Positions 51,710 through 60,514 of a DNA stretch of 64,000 nucleotides are shown piece by piece. The notes under the pieces are model-generated. The model was not told where the DNA came from. It saw nothing but the letters and a program-made list of their open reading frames with translations, and did not search any database. Source of the DNA: Syntrophus sp963665935 (GTDB taxonomy: Bacteria > Desulfobacterota > Syntrophia > Syntrophales > Syntrophaceae); assembly GCA_963665935.1 (NCBI GenBank), contig OY762510.1, positions 3,410,001 to 3,474,000 of the forward strand, written 5' to 3'. The position numbers and the translations under genes were made by a program. Numbering within the stretch: the stretch's first letter is position 1; every line of letters begins with the position of its first letter.

Positions 51710-53733
51710 AACCTCCTTGGTTTCTCTTTATAGACGGGCCTGTGAGCGCTCCGCTGCTCCTTCCGGGCCGCTTCGGTCTGCCTGAGCTGCTCCGCGAGGA
51801 GACGCAGGCCTCCGCCCGGGAATTCCATCTCGACGCACAGGGCGGCGAGGATTTCCGCATCCAGGAGATGGTTCGGGCGGTTGTGGACGTTCACCCACCT
51901 TTCCCGGCCTTTTTCGTCGAGCTCCTTCCGTTCCGCCAGGATCTGGGCCGCATAGTCGGGACCCGTGGCGCAATGGAGAAAGGCGGCGCCGGGAAGGGAG
52001 CGGCTCTCCGGATTGGCGGCCAGCTTGAGGCGGTAGTGGAACTGGTCTTTCGCCCGCTGGGTGTCGACGGAAAGGACACGTAAGAGCTCGGTCAGTTTCT
52101 TCCCCGACGGGGTGGCCAGGATTCCCGGCCCGATGGAGAGCATCCCCGGCAGGGAGGAGCTCGATCCCTTGGTCCCCCAGAGGGAGCAGCCCCCGCGCTG
52201 GAGATTTTTCGCGAGCCAGAAGTAGGTCTCCTCCGTCATCGTCATGTTCTCGTATTTCTCGCCACCGCCCGTGTCGATGCAGGCCCGGAAGATCCGAAGG
52301 GCCTGGTCCTTTCCTTCCACGGGGTAGGCCGTTTCGTAGAGAAGACGCTCCAACTCCTCCCAGGTGGCGAGGAACCCGTAATGGATCAGCCAGCTGGTCA
52401 GGGTGGCGTCCCAGGCCCTGACTACGAACCAGAATCCGTCCTTCTGCACGTCAATGCCGCAGGTGAGCGCCAGCGCCGTCTCCGGGACGAGTTGCGGGGC
52501 GATGGTTGTCCGGGCGGCCAGGACCTCGTCCTCGTTCTTGCTCACAAGGATCATCTTCCAGGGCTCCGCCAGGTAGTTGTTGTGAAAGTCCTTGAACTTG
52601 TTGATGTCCGAAAGTCCCCGGAGAAAGGCGGCGGCGATTTCCCCGAAGGAGACGAAGGGCGAGATCCAGCTCGGCAGGTGAAAGCCGATCTTGCCGGGGC
52701 GATGCTTCTGCAGGTAGGCGTTCAGGGTCAGGGGCTCCGTATTGTCCTTCTCTTCCCTGCGTTCGCGCCACTTTCCGTTGCGGACGGCCAGGTCCCGGTC
52801 GTAGTCGTTCCATTCGGCCTTGCACAGGGGGCATTGGTACCAGGCGAGCTGCCCGTTCTCGATGGTTTCCGGGTCCCGGCTGTGGCAGTGTCCGTCGGCG
52901 TCGGGCTTCTCCTCGTGCGCCCACTTGATGGAGGGAAAGGCCATCCGGTGGTGATGCCCGCAATAAGGGCAGGTCGTCCAGAAGTCGAAGACAACCTGGG
53001 CCTCCGTCGTCAGGGATTTCCAGATATTGCCGTTTTCCGTCGTCGGCGTGGAGATCTTCCAGATCTTGCGGTTGTGCCGGAAGGTCGTCGTTCTCGCCTT
53101 GCCAAGAGAGATCGGGTCCGCCTCCCGCTTGCCCGCGGTGTCGGGGTACTTGTCAACTTCATCGAAGATGACGTAGCGGATCGGCTTGTTCCCGAGCCTT
53201 GCCGCCGATCTCGCCCAAGCCATGTAGATCGGCATGTGCTGCAGGGAGATCCGAAGAACGGTGGCGTCGTCCTGGGCCTTGGTCATATAGGAGCGAAGTC
53301 TCGGCGAGGCCATGATCATGGGAAGGATGCGGTCCTGGTTGTTTTCCCTCGCGGTGAGCTCGTCGGGGTAGGTACACAGCGCCGGACCCGGATCGCGGTC
53401 GATGGCGTAGGCGAGGCAGTTCAGGACGGCTTCGGTTCCCCCGACCTGGGGGGCCTTGCAGAGGATGACCGTCGAGACGGAAGGGAAAAAGGAGGCGTCC
53501 ATGATCCCGGCCAGGTAGGGCGTCACCGAGTTCTTCCAGCGGCCAGGCAGCTTGGACATGGTCAGGTAGCGGTACCGTTCGCACCAGCGGGACACGGGGA
53601 TGGGCTTGTGCTTGCGGAAGACTTTCCGCTCCGGAACGGAGTAGCTGATGTGGAAGGCGGTTTTTCCGCCGGGCGCGCGGAGCGACGGCGGCAGAAAGGG
53701 AAAGGAGCGGGGAATATGAACGGTCTTAATCAA
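51703..53733 (-). CDS. Terminase large subunit (GpA family)
   Basis: The 676-residue protein has the lambda GpA-type pattern: VSRWCERYRYLT, Walker A-like CKAPQVGGTEAVLN near residue 92, Walker B VIFDEVDKYPD, GKREADPISLGKARTTTF, two Cys pairs (CPYCG, CPLC) and the nuclease region (CGIDVQKDGFWFVV; CIDTGGG). It packages DNA into the prohead through the portal. It starts 4 bp inside the end of the small subunit gene. Confidence 0.93.
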   Translation of the reverse strand: MIKTVHIPRSFPFLPPSLRAPGGKTAFHISYSVPERKVFRKHKPIPVSRWCERYRYLTMSKLPGRWKNSVTPYLAGIMDASFFPSVSTVILCKAPQVGGTEAVLNCLAYAIDRDPGPALCTYPDELTARENNQDRILPMIMASPRLRSYMTKAQDDATVLRISLQHMPIYMAWARSAARLGNKPIRYVIFDEVDKYPDTAGKREADPISLGKARTTTFRHNRKIWKISTPTTENGNIWKSLTTEAQVVFDFWTTCPYCGHHHRMAFPSIKWAHEEKPDADGHCHSRDPETIENGQLAWYQCPLCKAEWNDYDRDLAVRNGKWRERREEKDNTEPLTLNAYLQKHRPGKIGFHLPSWISPFVSFGEIAAAFLRGLSDINKFKDFHNNYLAEPWKMILVSKNEDEVLAARTTIAPQLVPETALALTCGIDVQKDGFWFVVRAWDATLTSWLIHYGFLATWEELERLLYETAYPVEGKDQALRIFRACIDTGGGEKYENMTMTEETYFWLAKNLQRGGCSLWGTKGSSSSLPGMLSIGPGILATPSGKKLTELLRVLSVDTQRAKDQFHYRLKLAANPESRSLPGAAFLHCATGPDYAAQILAERKELDEKGRERWVNVHNRPNHLLDAEILAALCVEMEFPGGGLRLLAEQLRQTEAARKEQRSAHRPVYKEKPRRLW

Positions 53734-54485
53734 GAAACGGTTTCCTCCTGTGGGTGCAGCTCCGGCTCTTCCTCATCGATGACGATCTTGAAGTCCTGGG
53801 GCTGGGCGTAGGCGTTGAGATGCTCGTCGATCGACCGGGACAGGGCGAAGATCAGCTCTCCCACCTTCTTGACGTCCCCGTCGGCCAGGCGGATCCACTC
53901 CATGGCGTTGGTGTTGATCCAGTGCTTCAGCCCGGCGTCGAGGATCGCCGCCCGGCCCGCCAGCTCAATCTCCATCTGTTCGCGGGGGATCAGCCTCCCG
54001 GCATCGCGGTCGTAATCCTGCCTGCGCTGCTTGATGTCGATGTCGAGGCGCTCCAGTTCCTTCTCCAGCTTCTTGCGCTGGAGTTCCTCCGTGGCCTCGT
54101 TGACCCGTTTTCCCGTGGCTTTCTGCTTCAGCCACGTCCGGGCGTAGCGATCGACGTCCCCCCGCCGGAAGAGGCCGTCACGGGGCGCGAATTTTCCCTG
54201 GTCCAGGTGGCGGTAGAGGGAGGTCTTCGTGACTTTCCAGCCGGCGTCCCGGAGGTATGCGAGGACTTCCGCCGGCGAGGAAAAGGACTCCGATTCCTCT
54301 TTGAGGGAATTGGTGAACTCCGTAAGGGCGGCCTCCGCCGCCTGCCAGTCCTTGAGCCGGGCGGTGGTCGATTCTGCCTGGTAGGATGAAAGGGTCTTCG
54401 TGTAGGCGTTGTACAGCGTGACGCCTTTCATCCTCACAGAGGCGGGTTTGTTCGAAATCAGTAATTCGAAGGCTTCCTTGTCCAT
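53730..54485 (-). CDS. Terminase small subunit-like protein
   Basis: This 251-residue protein lies immediately before the GpA gene with a 4-bp overlap. It has a winged-helix-like region (SPAEVLAYLRDAGWKVTKTSLYRHLDQGKF, about residues 70-100), followed by a coiled coil (EELQRKKLEKELERLDIDIKQRRQD) and a helical C-terminus, fitting Nu1-like terminase small subunits that bind the packaging site. Confidence 0.75.
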   Translation of the reverse strand: MDKEAFELLISNKPASVRMKGVTLYNAYTKTLSSYQAESTTARLKDWQAAEAALTEFTNSLKEESESFSSPAEVLAYLRDAGWKVTKTSLYRHLDQGKFAPRDGLFRRGDVDRYARTWLKQKATGKRVNEATEELQRKKLEKELERLDIDIKQRRQDYDRDAGRLIPREQMEIELAGRAAILDAGLKHWINTNAMEWIRLADGDVKKVGELIFALSRSIDEHLNAYAQPQDFKIVIDEEEPELHPQEETVS

Positions 54486-54486
54486 G

Positions 54487-56184
54487 TCAGATCTTCAGGA
54501 TCTCTTCAGGAACCCTGCCGGAAAGATCGATGCCGGATTCCAGGAAGAGGCTGATCAGTTCCTTCTTCTTGCAGGCCTCGAAGCGTCCCTCCTGCTTGCC
54601 CAGGACACCGGTCAGGTAGGAGCGGGCCTTTTCGTCCCTGAGGATTCCCGTGGACTCGCCGATTTCCATCATCTCCTTGATGGTCTTCTTTTTGAGGTAT
54701 GCCTCGGAAAGACGCCACTCGTCGGCAAGGCGAATGCCGATCCGGGACGCCACCGCATGGCGGACCTTCGGGGTCGTCGCGGCCTGGAGGATGATCTCCC
54801 GGGTGGCCTCTTCAAAACATTCGGTGAGCCAGGCCTCGTTTTCCGGGGTCTCCTCCAGGGTGAGGAGCTTCTCTGCCAGCCTGTCCTGCTCGACAAAGAT
54901 CCCGTAGGGCTGCGTGGTCACTTCCATGTACCGCTCGGCAAAATGCTTTTTGGCCTCATCGTTGGAGATCAAAAGGGTGAGGAGGAGAAGCTGCTTTCTT
55001 GCGAAGGAACTTACTTCCGGCGTGGACAGCACTTCGGGGATCCGCTCCTTGTAGAACTTCTCCCGGAAGAATTCGCCGTGCCAGGACACTCTGGCAGCCT
55101 TTCCATTTTCTCCGGTCTCCTCCGGCTTTCTTTCGTAGGTGGCCCGGTAGCATGACTTGTCGATGCAGACGCCCTTGCAGTAGACCTCTCCGAGTCCGTC
55201 CAGGAGGCTGACGTAGGATTGACACTCCAGGCACTTCTTGTTCACCGAACTCCAGATGGTTTTGTAGTCGTCGTAATCGACCGTTCCCTGGAAGCGGAAG
55301 CCGTTGGTGTTCAGTTCGAACTTGTCGCGGAACTCCGTCCAGTGATCCTGAAGCCAGTCGGTAAGCCGGTTTTTGTAGCACTGGGGATTCATGCAGCGGG
55401 ACTTCTTGTCCGCGGCCATTCCCTCCCCGAAGAGGTCCCGCTGGACCTTGGTGTTCTGGTGGCAGGTCCTGCACCTCTTTTCCTCCCTGTCGAAGAGGGC
55501 GGCGTGTTTCAGCAGCGGCGATTCGGAATCGATCTGAGATTTGAGATTGGCGACGGTGTAATGGTACCGCATGATCATCTTGAAGTAATTGTTCCGCCGC
55601 TCTTCGTCGTCGATCCTCACGAGCTGCTCCAGGTGCCCGAAGGTGAGCTCCCCTTCATCCCAGGACTCGAGGATCTCGTCGCAAAGGGAGAGGATGACGA
55701 CGCGGCGCCGGATGTAGCGGGGATCGATGCTGATCCGCTCCGCCAGGTCCTTGACCGCCTCGGGACCCCTGCGCTCCAGGTACATCTGGAAGCTGCGGGC
55801 TTCTTCCAGTTCGGTGAGGTCCGCACGCTGCAGGTTCTCAATCGTCATGGCGTCGAAGGCATCCTCGTCGGACATGACCTGGACGATGGCGGGGATCCTG
55901 GCGTTTTCGATTCCGCCGTTTGTCTCCGCGACTTCCTTTGAAGCCCGGAATCTCCGCTCCCCGGCGATGATCTCGTAGAGGGGTTCGTTATTGCCTTCGA
56001 TGGGCCGGACCAGGATGGGCTCCAGGACGCCCTTGGTCTTGACGGACGCCACCAGCTCGTCGAATTTTTTCCCGGCGAAGATCTTCCGGGGGTTCAAGGG
56101 GTTCGCCGTAATCAGGTCAAGGGGAATTTCCTGGTAGGTGCGGGCGTTCATTTCTCTGGATCCATTTTCTTTCTGCTTTTTCAT
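54487..56184 (-). CDS. Large ParB-like protein with Cys-rich region
   Basis: This 565-residue protein has a ParB N-terminal domain (YQEIPLDLITANPLNPRKIF; GVLEPILVRPI; GERRFRASKEV; IENLQRADLTELEEARSFQ) and a helix-turn-helix (RISIDPRYIRRRVVILSLC). A Cys-rich middle follows (CRTCHQNTK, CMNPQCYKN, CLECQSY, CKGVCIDKSCY), probably zinc-binding, then a long helical C-terminus. Such large ParB-like proteins occur on plasmids and phages and bind specific sites. It ends 1 bp before the small terminase gene. A leader TCAAAAACGGAGGAG recalls the other ParB/radC leaders. Confidence 0.8.
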   Translation of the reverse strand: MKKQKENGSREMNARTYQEIPLDLITANPLNPRKIFAGKKFDELVASVKTKGVLEPILVRPIEGNNEPLYEIIAGERRFRASKEVAETNGGIENARIPAIVQVMSDEDAFDAMTIENLQRADLTELEEARSFQMYLERRGPEAVKDLAERISIDPRYIRRRVVILSLCDEILESWDEGELTFGHLEQLVRIDDEERRNNYFKMIMRYHYTVANLKSQIDSESPLLKHAALFDREEKRCRTCHQNTKVQRDLFGEGMAADKKSRCMNPQCYKNRLTDWLQDHWTEFRDKFELNTNGFRFQGTVDYDDYKTIWSSVNKKCLECQSYVSLLDGLGEVYCKGVCIDKSCYRATYERKPEETGENGKAARVSWHGEFFREKFYKERIPEVLSTPEVSSFARKQLLLLTLLISNDEAKKHFAERYMEVTTQPYGIFVEQDRLAEKLLTLEETPENEAWLTECFEEATREIILQAATTPKVRHAVASRIGIRLADEWRLSEAYLKKKTIKEMMEIGESTGILRDEKARSYLTGVLGKQEGRFEACKKKELISLFLESGIDLSGRVPEEILKI

Positions 56185-56214
56185 TTTTTTCTACTCCTCC
56201 GTTTTTGAATGTCT

Positions 56215-56264
56215 TTAATTAATCAATAATATCAATTACTAATATAAGTTATAATTGATTAATG
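56215..56264. promoter_or_regulatory. AT-rich inverted repeat before large ParB gene
   Basis: ATTAATCAAT and ATTGATTAAT (about 56219-56228 and 56254-56263) form a 10-bp inverted repeat around an AT-rich centre containing smaller ATTAGT/ATTGAT copies. It lies within 80 bp of the ParB start and could be an operator or a ParB binding site. Confidence 0.45.
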
Positions 56265-56334
56265 CGGAGAAGTCAATATATTTACTCAATAATATTCATT
56301 AGTTATGTGAAGTATTGCCTATTTGCCGTCGATT

Positions 56335-57687
56335 TCAGCTCCTGATCAGATTCGATGCGTCGATGAGTTCCGCCGGATGGCCGAGAAGGTAGTCCGTCAC
56401 TTCCGGGACGCGGAAGACCAACTCGTTGATCCGGCCGCCGACGTATTTTCCGTTCCTCAGGACCGTGTAACGGTTCGGGGAGTTGACGATCTGCACTCCT
56501 CTATTTTTTCGCAGGAGATTGAAGAGCTCTTTGATCGATGCGGGAAGCTCGGGACTGAGCGCAAGGGCCTCAGGCTCCAAGGGGCGTTCTTCTTTTTTTG
56601 TTTCCGGAATTTTAGATTCCACGGTTGAACTCTTGAAAGATTCAATCGTCAAGGCCGGCGGCAACCCTGCTTTAATCCACTGCCCAAGGTCCATCCCCAT
56701 GCGGCGGGCGTCGCCCGGGTCCTTGCCCTTCGGCACGGGCCAGCGGCTGCAGTTCCGGAAATGTTCCGTCCACCAGGCAACGGCCTTCCTGCCGGCCTCG
56801 TCGTAGTCCAGGGCCAGGAGGATCGCCAGGGCCTTTCTCAGAGAGGCCTCCGCCTCCGCGTCCGGTTTCGCCGAGACGGACCCCAGGGCGATAGCCCCGG
56901 CCAGGGGGCAGGCCTCGGCACAGGCGATGGCGTCGAGCTCCGATTCCACCACCACGAAGGCACGGCGCTCCGCGCCGATCAGCATGACCGCCATGGAAGA
57001 TCCCGGCAGGACATAGTAGCGGGGATTGCCTTCCGGCCGGCGGATCCGGATGCGATGAAGGACGCCCTCGACCAGGTACGGGATAACCAGTCCCTTGGGA
57101 ATCCAGAGAGCTTTCGGTTTGCCGTCGTCACGGAAGGCTTCGTCGAGACCCCATGACTTGCGGGCTCGATAGAGGTCTTTTCCGTCCTCTCCCGGATTCC
57201 ATCCAAGGCGGTAGTCCTTCGCGGTTTGCAGGCCAATGCCCCGTTCCTCAAGCCAGGCGAGGGCATCGGTGTTCCAGAAGAGCTTCTCCTGGGACCATTC
57301 CAGGAACTTTTCAGCTTTCTCCTGCCAGAGGTCCGCCGGCAGGGCGTGAACAGCGGGAAAAAAAGGAGGGGGCTCCGGCAGGGCGGGAGGCTGGGGAGCT
57401 CGCGACGGCGCTGCAGGCGCGGATTGCCGATCCTGCAGGGAGATCCCCAACTCCGCGCAGGCCTCGGCAAAGGACAAACCGGAGAAGTCGCGCAGGAATT
57501 GGATGTTGTCGCCGGTCTTCCCGCAGGAGCGGCACCAGTATCCGCCTTTCCCCTCGTTCTGATCCGGCCAGACATGAAACCGGTCTTTGCCGCCGCAGCC
57601 GGGGCACGGCCCGTGCCATTCCCCGCCATGGGTCGAGGCGGCCTTCCGGAGCTTCACTTTTTTCTGAGCCAGGGCGAGGACGTTCAT
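56335..57687 (-). CDS. Phage DNA primase (CHC2 zinc finger and Toprim)
   Basis: The 450-residue protein starts with a zinc-binding domain (C28, C31, C52, C55 in CPGCG and CRSCG), then a primase core and a Toprim domain (RAFVVVESELDAIACAEA with the acidic Glu, and LALDYDEAGRKAVAWW). It synthesises primers for phage replication. The C-terminal 100 residues are extra. The helicase is encoded separately at 58117, so primase and helicase are not fused as in P4 alpha. A repeat (AACTATCC) lies just before the start. Confidence 0.85.
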   Translation of the reverse strand: MNVLALAQKKVKLRKAASTHGGEWHGPCPGCGGKDRFHVWPDQNEGKGGYWCRSCGKTGDNIQFLRDFSGLSFAEACAELGISLQDRQSAPAAPSRAPQPPALPEPPPFFPAVHALPADLWQEKAEKFLEWSQEKLFWNTDALAWLEERGIGLQTAKDYRLGWNPGEDGKDLYRARKSWGLDEAFRDDGKPKALWIPKGLVIPYLVEGVLHRIRIRRPEGNPRYYVLPGSSMAVMLIGAERRAFVVVESELDAIACAEACPLAGAIALGSVSAKPDAEAEASLRKALAILLALDYDEAGRKAVAWWTEHFRNCSRWPVPKGKDPGDARRMGMDLGQWIKAGLPPALTIESFKSSTVESKIPETKKEERPLEPEALALSPELPASIKELFNLLRKNRGVQIVNSPNRYTVLRNGKYVGGRINELVFRVPEVTDYLLGHPAELIDASNLIRS

Positions 57688-57691
57688 TTCA

Positions 57692-58116
57692 AACTATCCC
57701 CGTTGGCTTATATGCGCGTAATCGTACATTAATCGTCGAATTCACCGCTTTTCCCTTTTTTTTCTTCTTTTTTTATATCTATTTATTTTTATTCATTATT
57801 TATAATTATTATATATAAACCCCCCCCTTACGGGGATAGTTGGATAGTTACGCCTTATTTATATGGATCTAAAAAAATATAAAAAACGTCGTACGTAAAA
57901 ACAGTGGCCAGACCCGCCACCCTCCCCGAAAAAATTCAGGCAATCCAAACCGTCTACGTCAGATTCTATATGATAACGGTTAGTTGAAGTGTGCTGGAAA
58001 AATAAGGTCATTTTTCAAACTCTCCCCGGTTTTCCTGGATAGTTTCCCGGTTTGCCGGATTTTGTTCTGATTCTGTTCCGAATATCCATGTTGCGATGAT
58101 TCCCCTTATGACCTTC
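57692..58116. other. Gap with repeats, candidate replication region
   Basis: No gene is seen. GGATAGTT or its complement occurs at 57692-57699 (inverted), 57834-57841, 57842-57849 and 58037-58044; two copies are directly tandem. Between them lie a long A/T-rich stretch (57741-57820), a run of eight C and a GC-rich purine strand. Position between primase and helicase genes suits an origin of phage replication, but this is inference. Confidence 0.45.
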
Positions 58117-59715
58117 CTACTCTCCCCGTTCTTTGATCATAATGCCGTGGTACATCACGCAGCCCTCGGATTTGTTCTTTTCATATTTCTGGGCAAGGTG
58201 CTTTCCGAACCAGGTGCCGGTCTTTTCCTTTTTGCCGACGTTCTCGTGGTACCAGTCAACAAACCGCGTATAGAGGATAGAGGCCTTCTCTTTTGCGCCC
58301 GGTTCAATGATGCAGCATTCGTCGATGAAATCGGCGAGCAGATCCTCATCCCTGCGGTACTGCTCTGTGGCGTCCGTAATCTCCCGTGGCGGTTTCAGGC
58401 CTTCCTTCTGCCAGAGCAGGCAGCCCCGAACCAGCCAGGCCAGAATACCGGAAGCTTCCTGCAGGACCTGGCGGTCGAGGTCGAGAATCGCCCGGCGTTC
58501 ATGCGATTCCTGAGGATCGCGGTTGACGAAACTGATGGTGAAGGGGATCAGGTGCAGGCGCTCCCAGAAGGCCTTGTCATTGGGAGGAGCCTGGGGCTGG
58601 GTGTTGGTCATGACCATGAGCTTGTGCGTCGGTCTGAAACGGGTGGGATATTTGTCGTGAGGATTCCGGCCGGTCAGTTCGTCCTTGCCGGTCAGCCATT
58701 TGACCTTGGAGGTGCTGAATCGCTGGCCCTCGTCGATCTCCGAGGCGAAGGCCAGGCGGATCCCCTTCAGGGACATGATGTCGGGACTCGGTCCCGATGA
58801 AGACTTGCCGTACTTCTGCGAGAGGAGCATCTCCGATGGGATCGATCCCGCCAGGGCTCCCATGCAGTAGCTGATCGTCTCGACGATCAGGGAGCGACCG
58901 TTCCAGCCGGTGCGCCCGTAGAGAACGGGAAACACCTTCTCCTGGACGAGCCCGGTCATACAGTAGCCGAAGAGGCGGTTCAGGTATGCAACGAGGTCCT
59001 CGTTGCCGTTAAAGATCTCCATGAGGGAGCGCTCCCAGATGGGCGCCGGGGTGTCGATCCCGGTGAATTCCACGGGTGATGCCAGGGAAAGGTAATCCCC
59101 TGGCCAGCCGGGATGGAGGAGTCCCGTTTCCAGATCGATGACTCCATTCCGGCTGGGAAAGAGCATTGGGTTCATATCGAATTCTTCTCCTGTGATGGCG
59201 ATTGGGTTTTCAATGGTGTGGGCGAATTTCAGGCAGGCCGTGCGGCGTTTGTCGGCGCGCAGCTGTGAAACACGCTTCAACAGATTTGACTGAGTTGATT
59301 TAAGCTTCTTCAATTCATCCGGATCCGGATCTTCGGAGGTCGTCATTTCGATAATCCGGTTTGAGACCCCCCTGCATTCGATCAGGTAGTGATCGACGAT
59401 CTTCTCCACAGCTGCCAGACTGTGATTCATGGCGTCCCTCTGCCAATAGTGGCCTGACCATTCAAACCACTCCTGGGTGTTTTTGCAGAAAAGAAAACGG
59501 TTTCGAAACTCGGCGGCATAGAGGGTTCCGTCGCCGAGTTCATTGGCCCTCAGGCAATCCTGGATAAACTCGCTGGTGATTTCCGGCTTGTCTTCTCCCG
59601 ATGCGCTGGGAACAGCCGCCTCCTGGGCGACCCGTTCTTCCACTTGCCGGCGGATATCCTCCAGGGGGATGTTTTCAGTGGACTTGTCGGGACTCTGATC
59701 TTCCGGGCTCATCAT
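58117..59715 (-). CDS. Phage/plasmid primase-helicase (D5/P4-type SF3 ATPase)
   Basis: This 532-residue protein has a D5_N-like region (LRANELGDGTLYAAEFRNRF and WFEWSGHYWQRD), then an SF3 helicase core with the P-loop GRTGWNGRS (altered from GGNGKS), KGIRLAFASEIDEGQRFS and KLMVMTNTQPQAPPNDKAFWERL. The C-terminal helix-turn-helix region (ADFIDECCIIEPGAKEKASILYTRFVDWYHE) is also seen. It acts with the primase at 56335 in replication of the phage. Confidence 0.88.
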   Translation of the reverse strand: MMSPEDQSPDKSTENIPLEDIRRQVEERVAQEAAVPSASGEDKPEITSEFIQDCLRANELGDGTLYAAEFRNRFLFCKNTQEWFEWSGHYWQRDAMNHSLAAVEKIVDHYLIECRGVSNRIIEMTTSEDPDPDELKKLKSTQSNLLKRVSQLRADKRRTACLKFAHTIENPIAITGEEFDMNPMLFPSRNGVIDLETGLLHPGWPGDYLSLASPVEFTGIDTPAPIWERSLMEIFNGNEDLVAYLNRLFGYCMTGLVQEKVFPVLYGRTGWNGRSLIVETISYCMGALAGSIPSEMLLSQKYGKSSSGPSPDIMSLKGIRLAFASEIDEGQRFSTSKVKWLTGKDELTGRNPHDKYPTRFRPTHKLMVMTNTQPQAPPNDKAFWERLHLIPFTISFVNRDPQESHERRAILDLDRQVLQEASGILAWLVRGCLLWQKEGLKPPREITDATEQYRRDEDLLADFIDECCIIEPGAKEKASILYTRFVDWYHENVGKKEKTGTWFGKHLAQKYEKNKSEGCVMYHGIMIKERGE

Positions 59716-60008
59716 AAGGTCGTCAGCTTTCTTCGCAATTCCCGGATGTGACGGAGGGAGATTCCGGAGACGGATTTAAAGATGACAGTCGGAGCAACAC
59801 CCTGCTTCAGCAGTCCGATCACGGTCTTCTTGATTTCTGCATCGATCCGGTGAGCCGATCCGGCAATGAACTGACGGCGGCAGTTGTCATTAAGGCAGCG
59901 GTATTTCTGCAGCCCCGCTTTTGTCTTCCCGTATTTCTCCAGGCGTTCTCCGCCGCAGGACGGGCAGAAGACCTTTTGACCTTCCCGTTCACCATTCAAT
60001 TCGCCCAT
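59712..60008 (-). CDS. Zinc-ribbon/HTH protein of InsA type
   Basis: This 98-residue protein has CPSCGGERLEKYGKTKAGLQKYRC-like zinc-ribbon residues (CPSC, C-LN-DNC) and a helix-turn-helix (GVAPTVIFKSVSGISLRHIRELR), the layout of the N-terminal part of IS1 InsA. It overlaps the helicase start by 4 bp. No DDE transposase follows, so it is a stand-alone regulator-like protein, perhaps captured from an IS. Confidence 0.7.
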   Translation of the reverse strand: MGELNGEREGQKVFCPSCGGERLEKYGKTKAGLQKYRCLNDNCRRQFIAGSAHRIDAEIKKTVIGLLKQGVAPTVIFKSVSGISLRHIRELRRKLTTL

Positions 60009-60029
60009 AGTCCCAAAGTCCCATGATTT

Positions 60030-60248
60030 TTACTGCACACCCGGACGCGAATTTTGAGGGTCCGCGTCCCGTATCATATTCAGGGGTCGACGAAGGACCC
60101 GCCCCTTTCCTAGAGCTGTAGACACTTGTAAAGATTTTCGAGATAGGGGGAATGGGGGGCAGGGAGGACGGTCCTTTCCCTCGTAGGCATTCCAACGGTC
60201 ATGGTGCTCCCCCATTTCCCAAAAGTACCCCGTCAAGACCAGTTGCAT
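60030..60248 (-). CDS. Doubtful small phage protein
   Basis: A 72-codon frame starts inside the end of the preceding gene (MQLVLTGYFWEMGEHHDRWN). The overlap fits phage gene packing, but the sequence is Pro- and Arg-rich towards its end and no family is recognised. It may be a chance frame; otherwise 60009-60232 is a gap without a gene. Confidence 0.25.
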   Translation of the reverse strand: MQLVLTGYFWEMGEHHDRWNAYEGKDRPPCPPFPLSRKSLQVSTALGKGRVLRRPLNMIRDADPQNSRPGVQ

Positions 60249-60514
60249 TTCAATAGACCGTAGCCGGCGATGTCCTGCCAGGGGTTCTCGTCAAATGCCT
60301 CTTTCTGGTTGGCGATCCGGAAGAGTTTGTCGATCACCCGGATCATGGCCAGGAGGTCGTCGTACTGGTCGGGGTGGATCCCGTTGGGGTAGAGTATTTT
60401 GATGATCTCACCAGACTGGTCGAAGGAACGGCCATAGGCCTTCTGTTTCCGGTCGACCAGTCTGCCGACTTTGGCTCCTATTTCTTCATACTTTCCCGGG
60501 GGCTTCTCCATCAC
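60233..60514 (-). CDS. Small helical phage protein (possible Nmad1-like)
   Basis: This 93-residue protein with KYEEIGAKVGRLVDRKQKAYGRSF, YPNGIHPDQYDDLLAMIRVIDKLFRI and PWQDIAGYGLL fits the helical pattern of nucleotide-modification-associated domain 1 and MazG-like small phage proteins. Adjacent genes overlap by 4 bp. The link to nucleotide metabolism is a guess from pattern. Confidence 0.5.
   Translation of the reverse strand: MMEKPPGKYEEIGAKVGRLVDRKQKAYGRSFDQSGEIIKILYPNGIHPDQYDDLLAMIRVIDKLFRIANQKEAFDENPWQDIAGYGLLKCNWS

Noticed and set aside
52381..53811. Long plus-strand open frame (476 codons) opposite the terminase gene
   Set aside because: It is a mirror of the GC-rich terminase gene; Gly/Arg/Val-rich composition, no family motif and no ribosome site.
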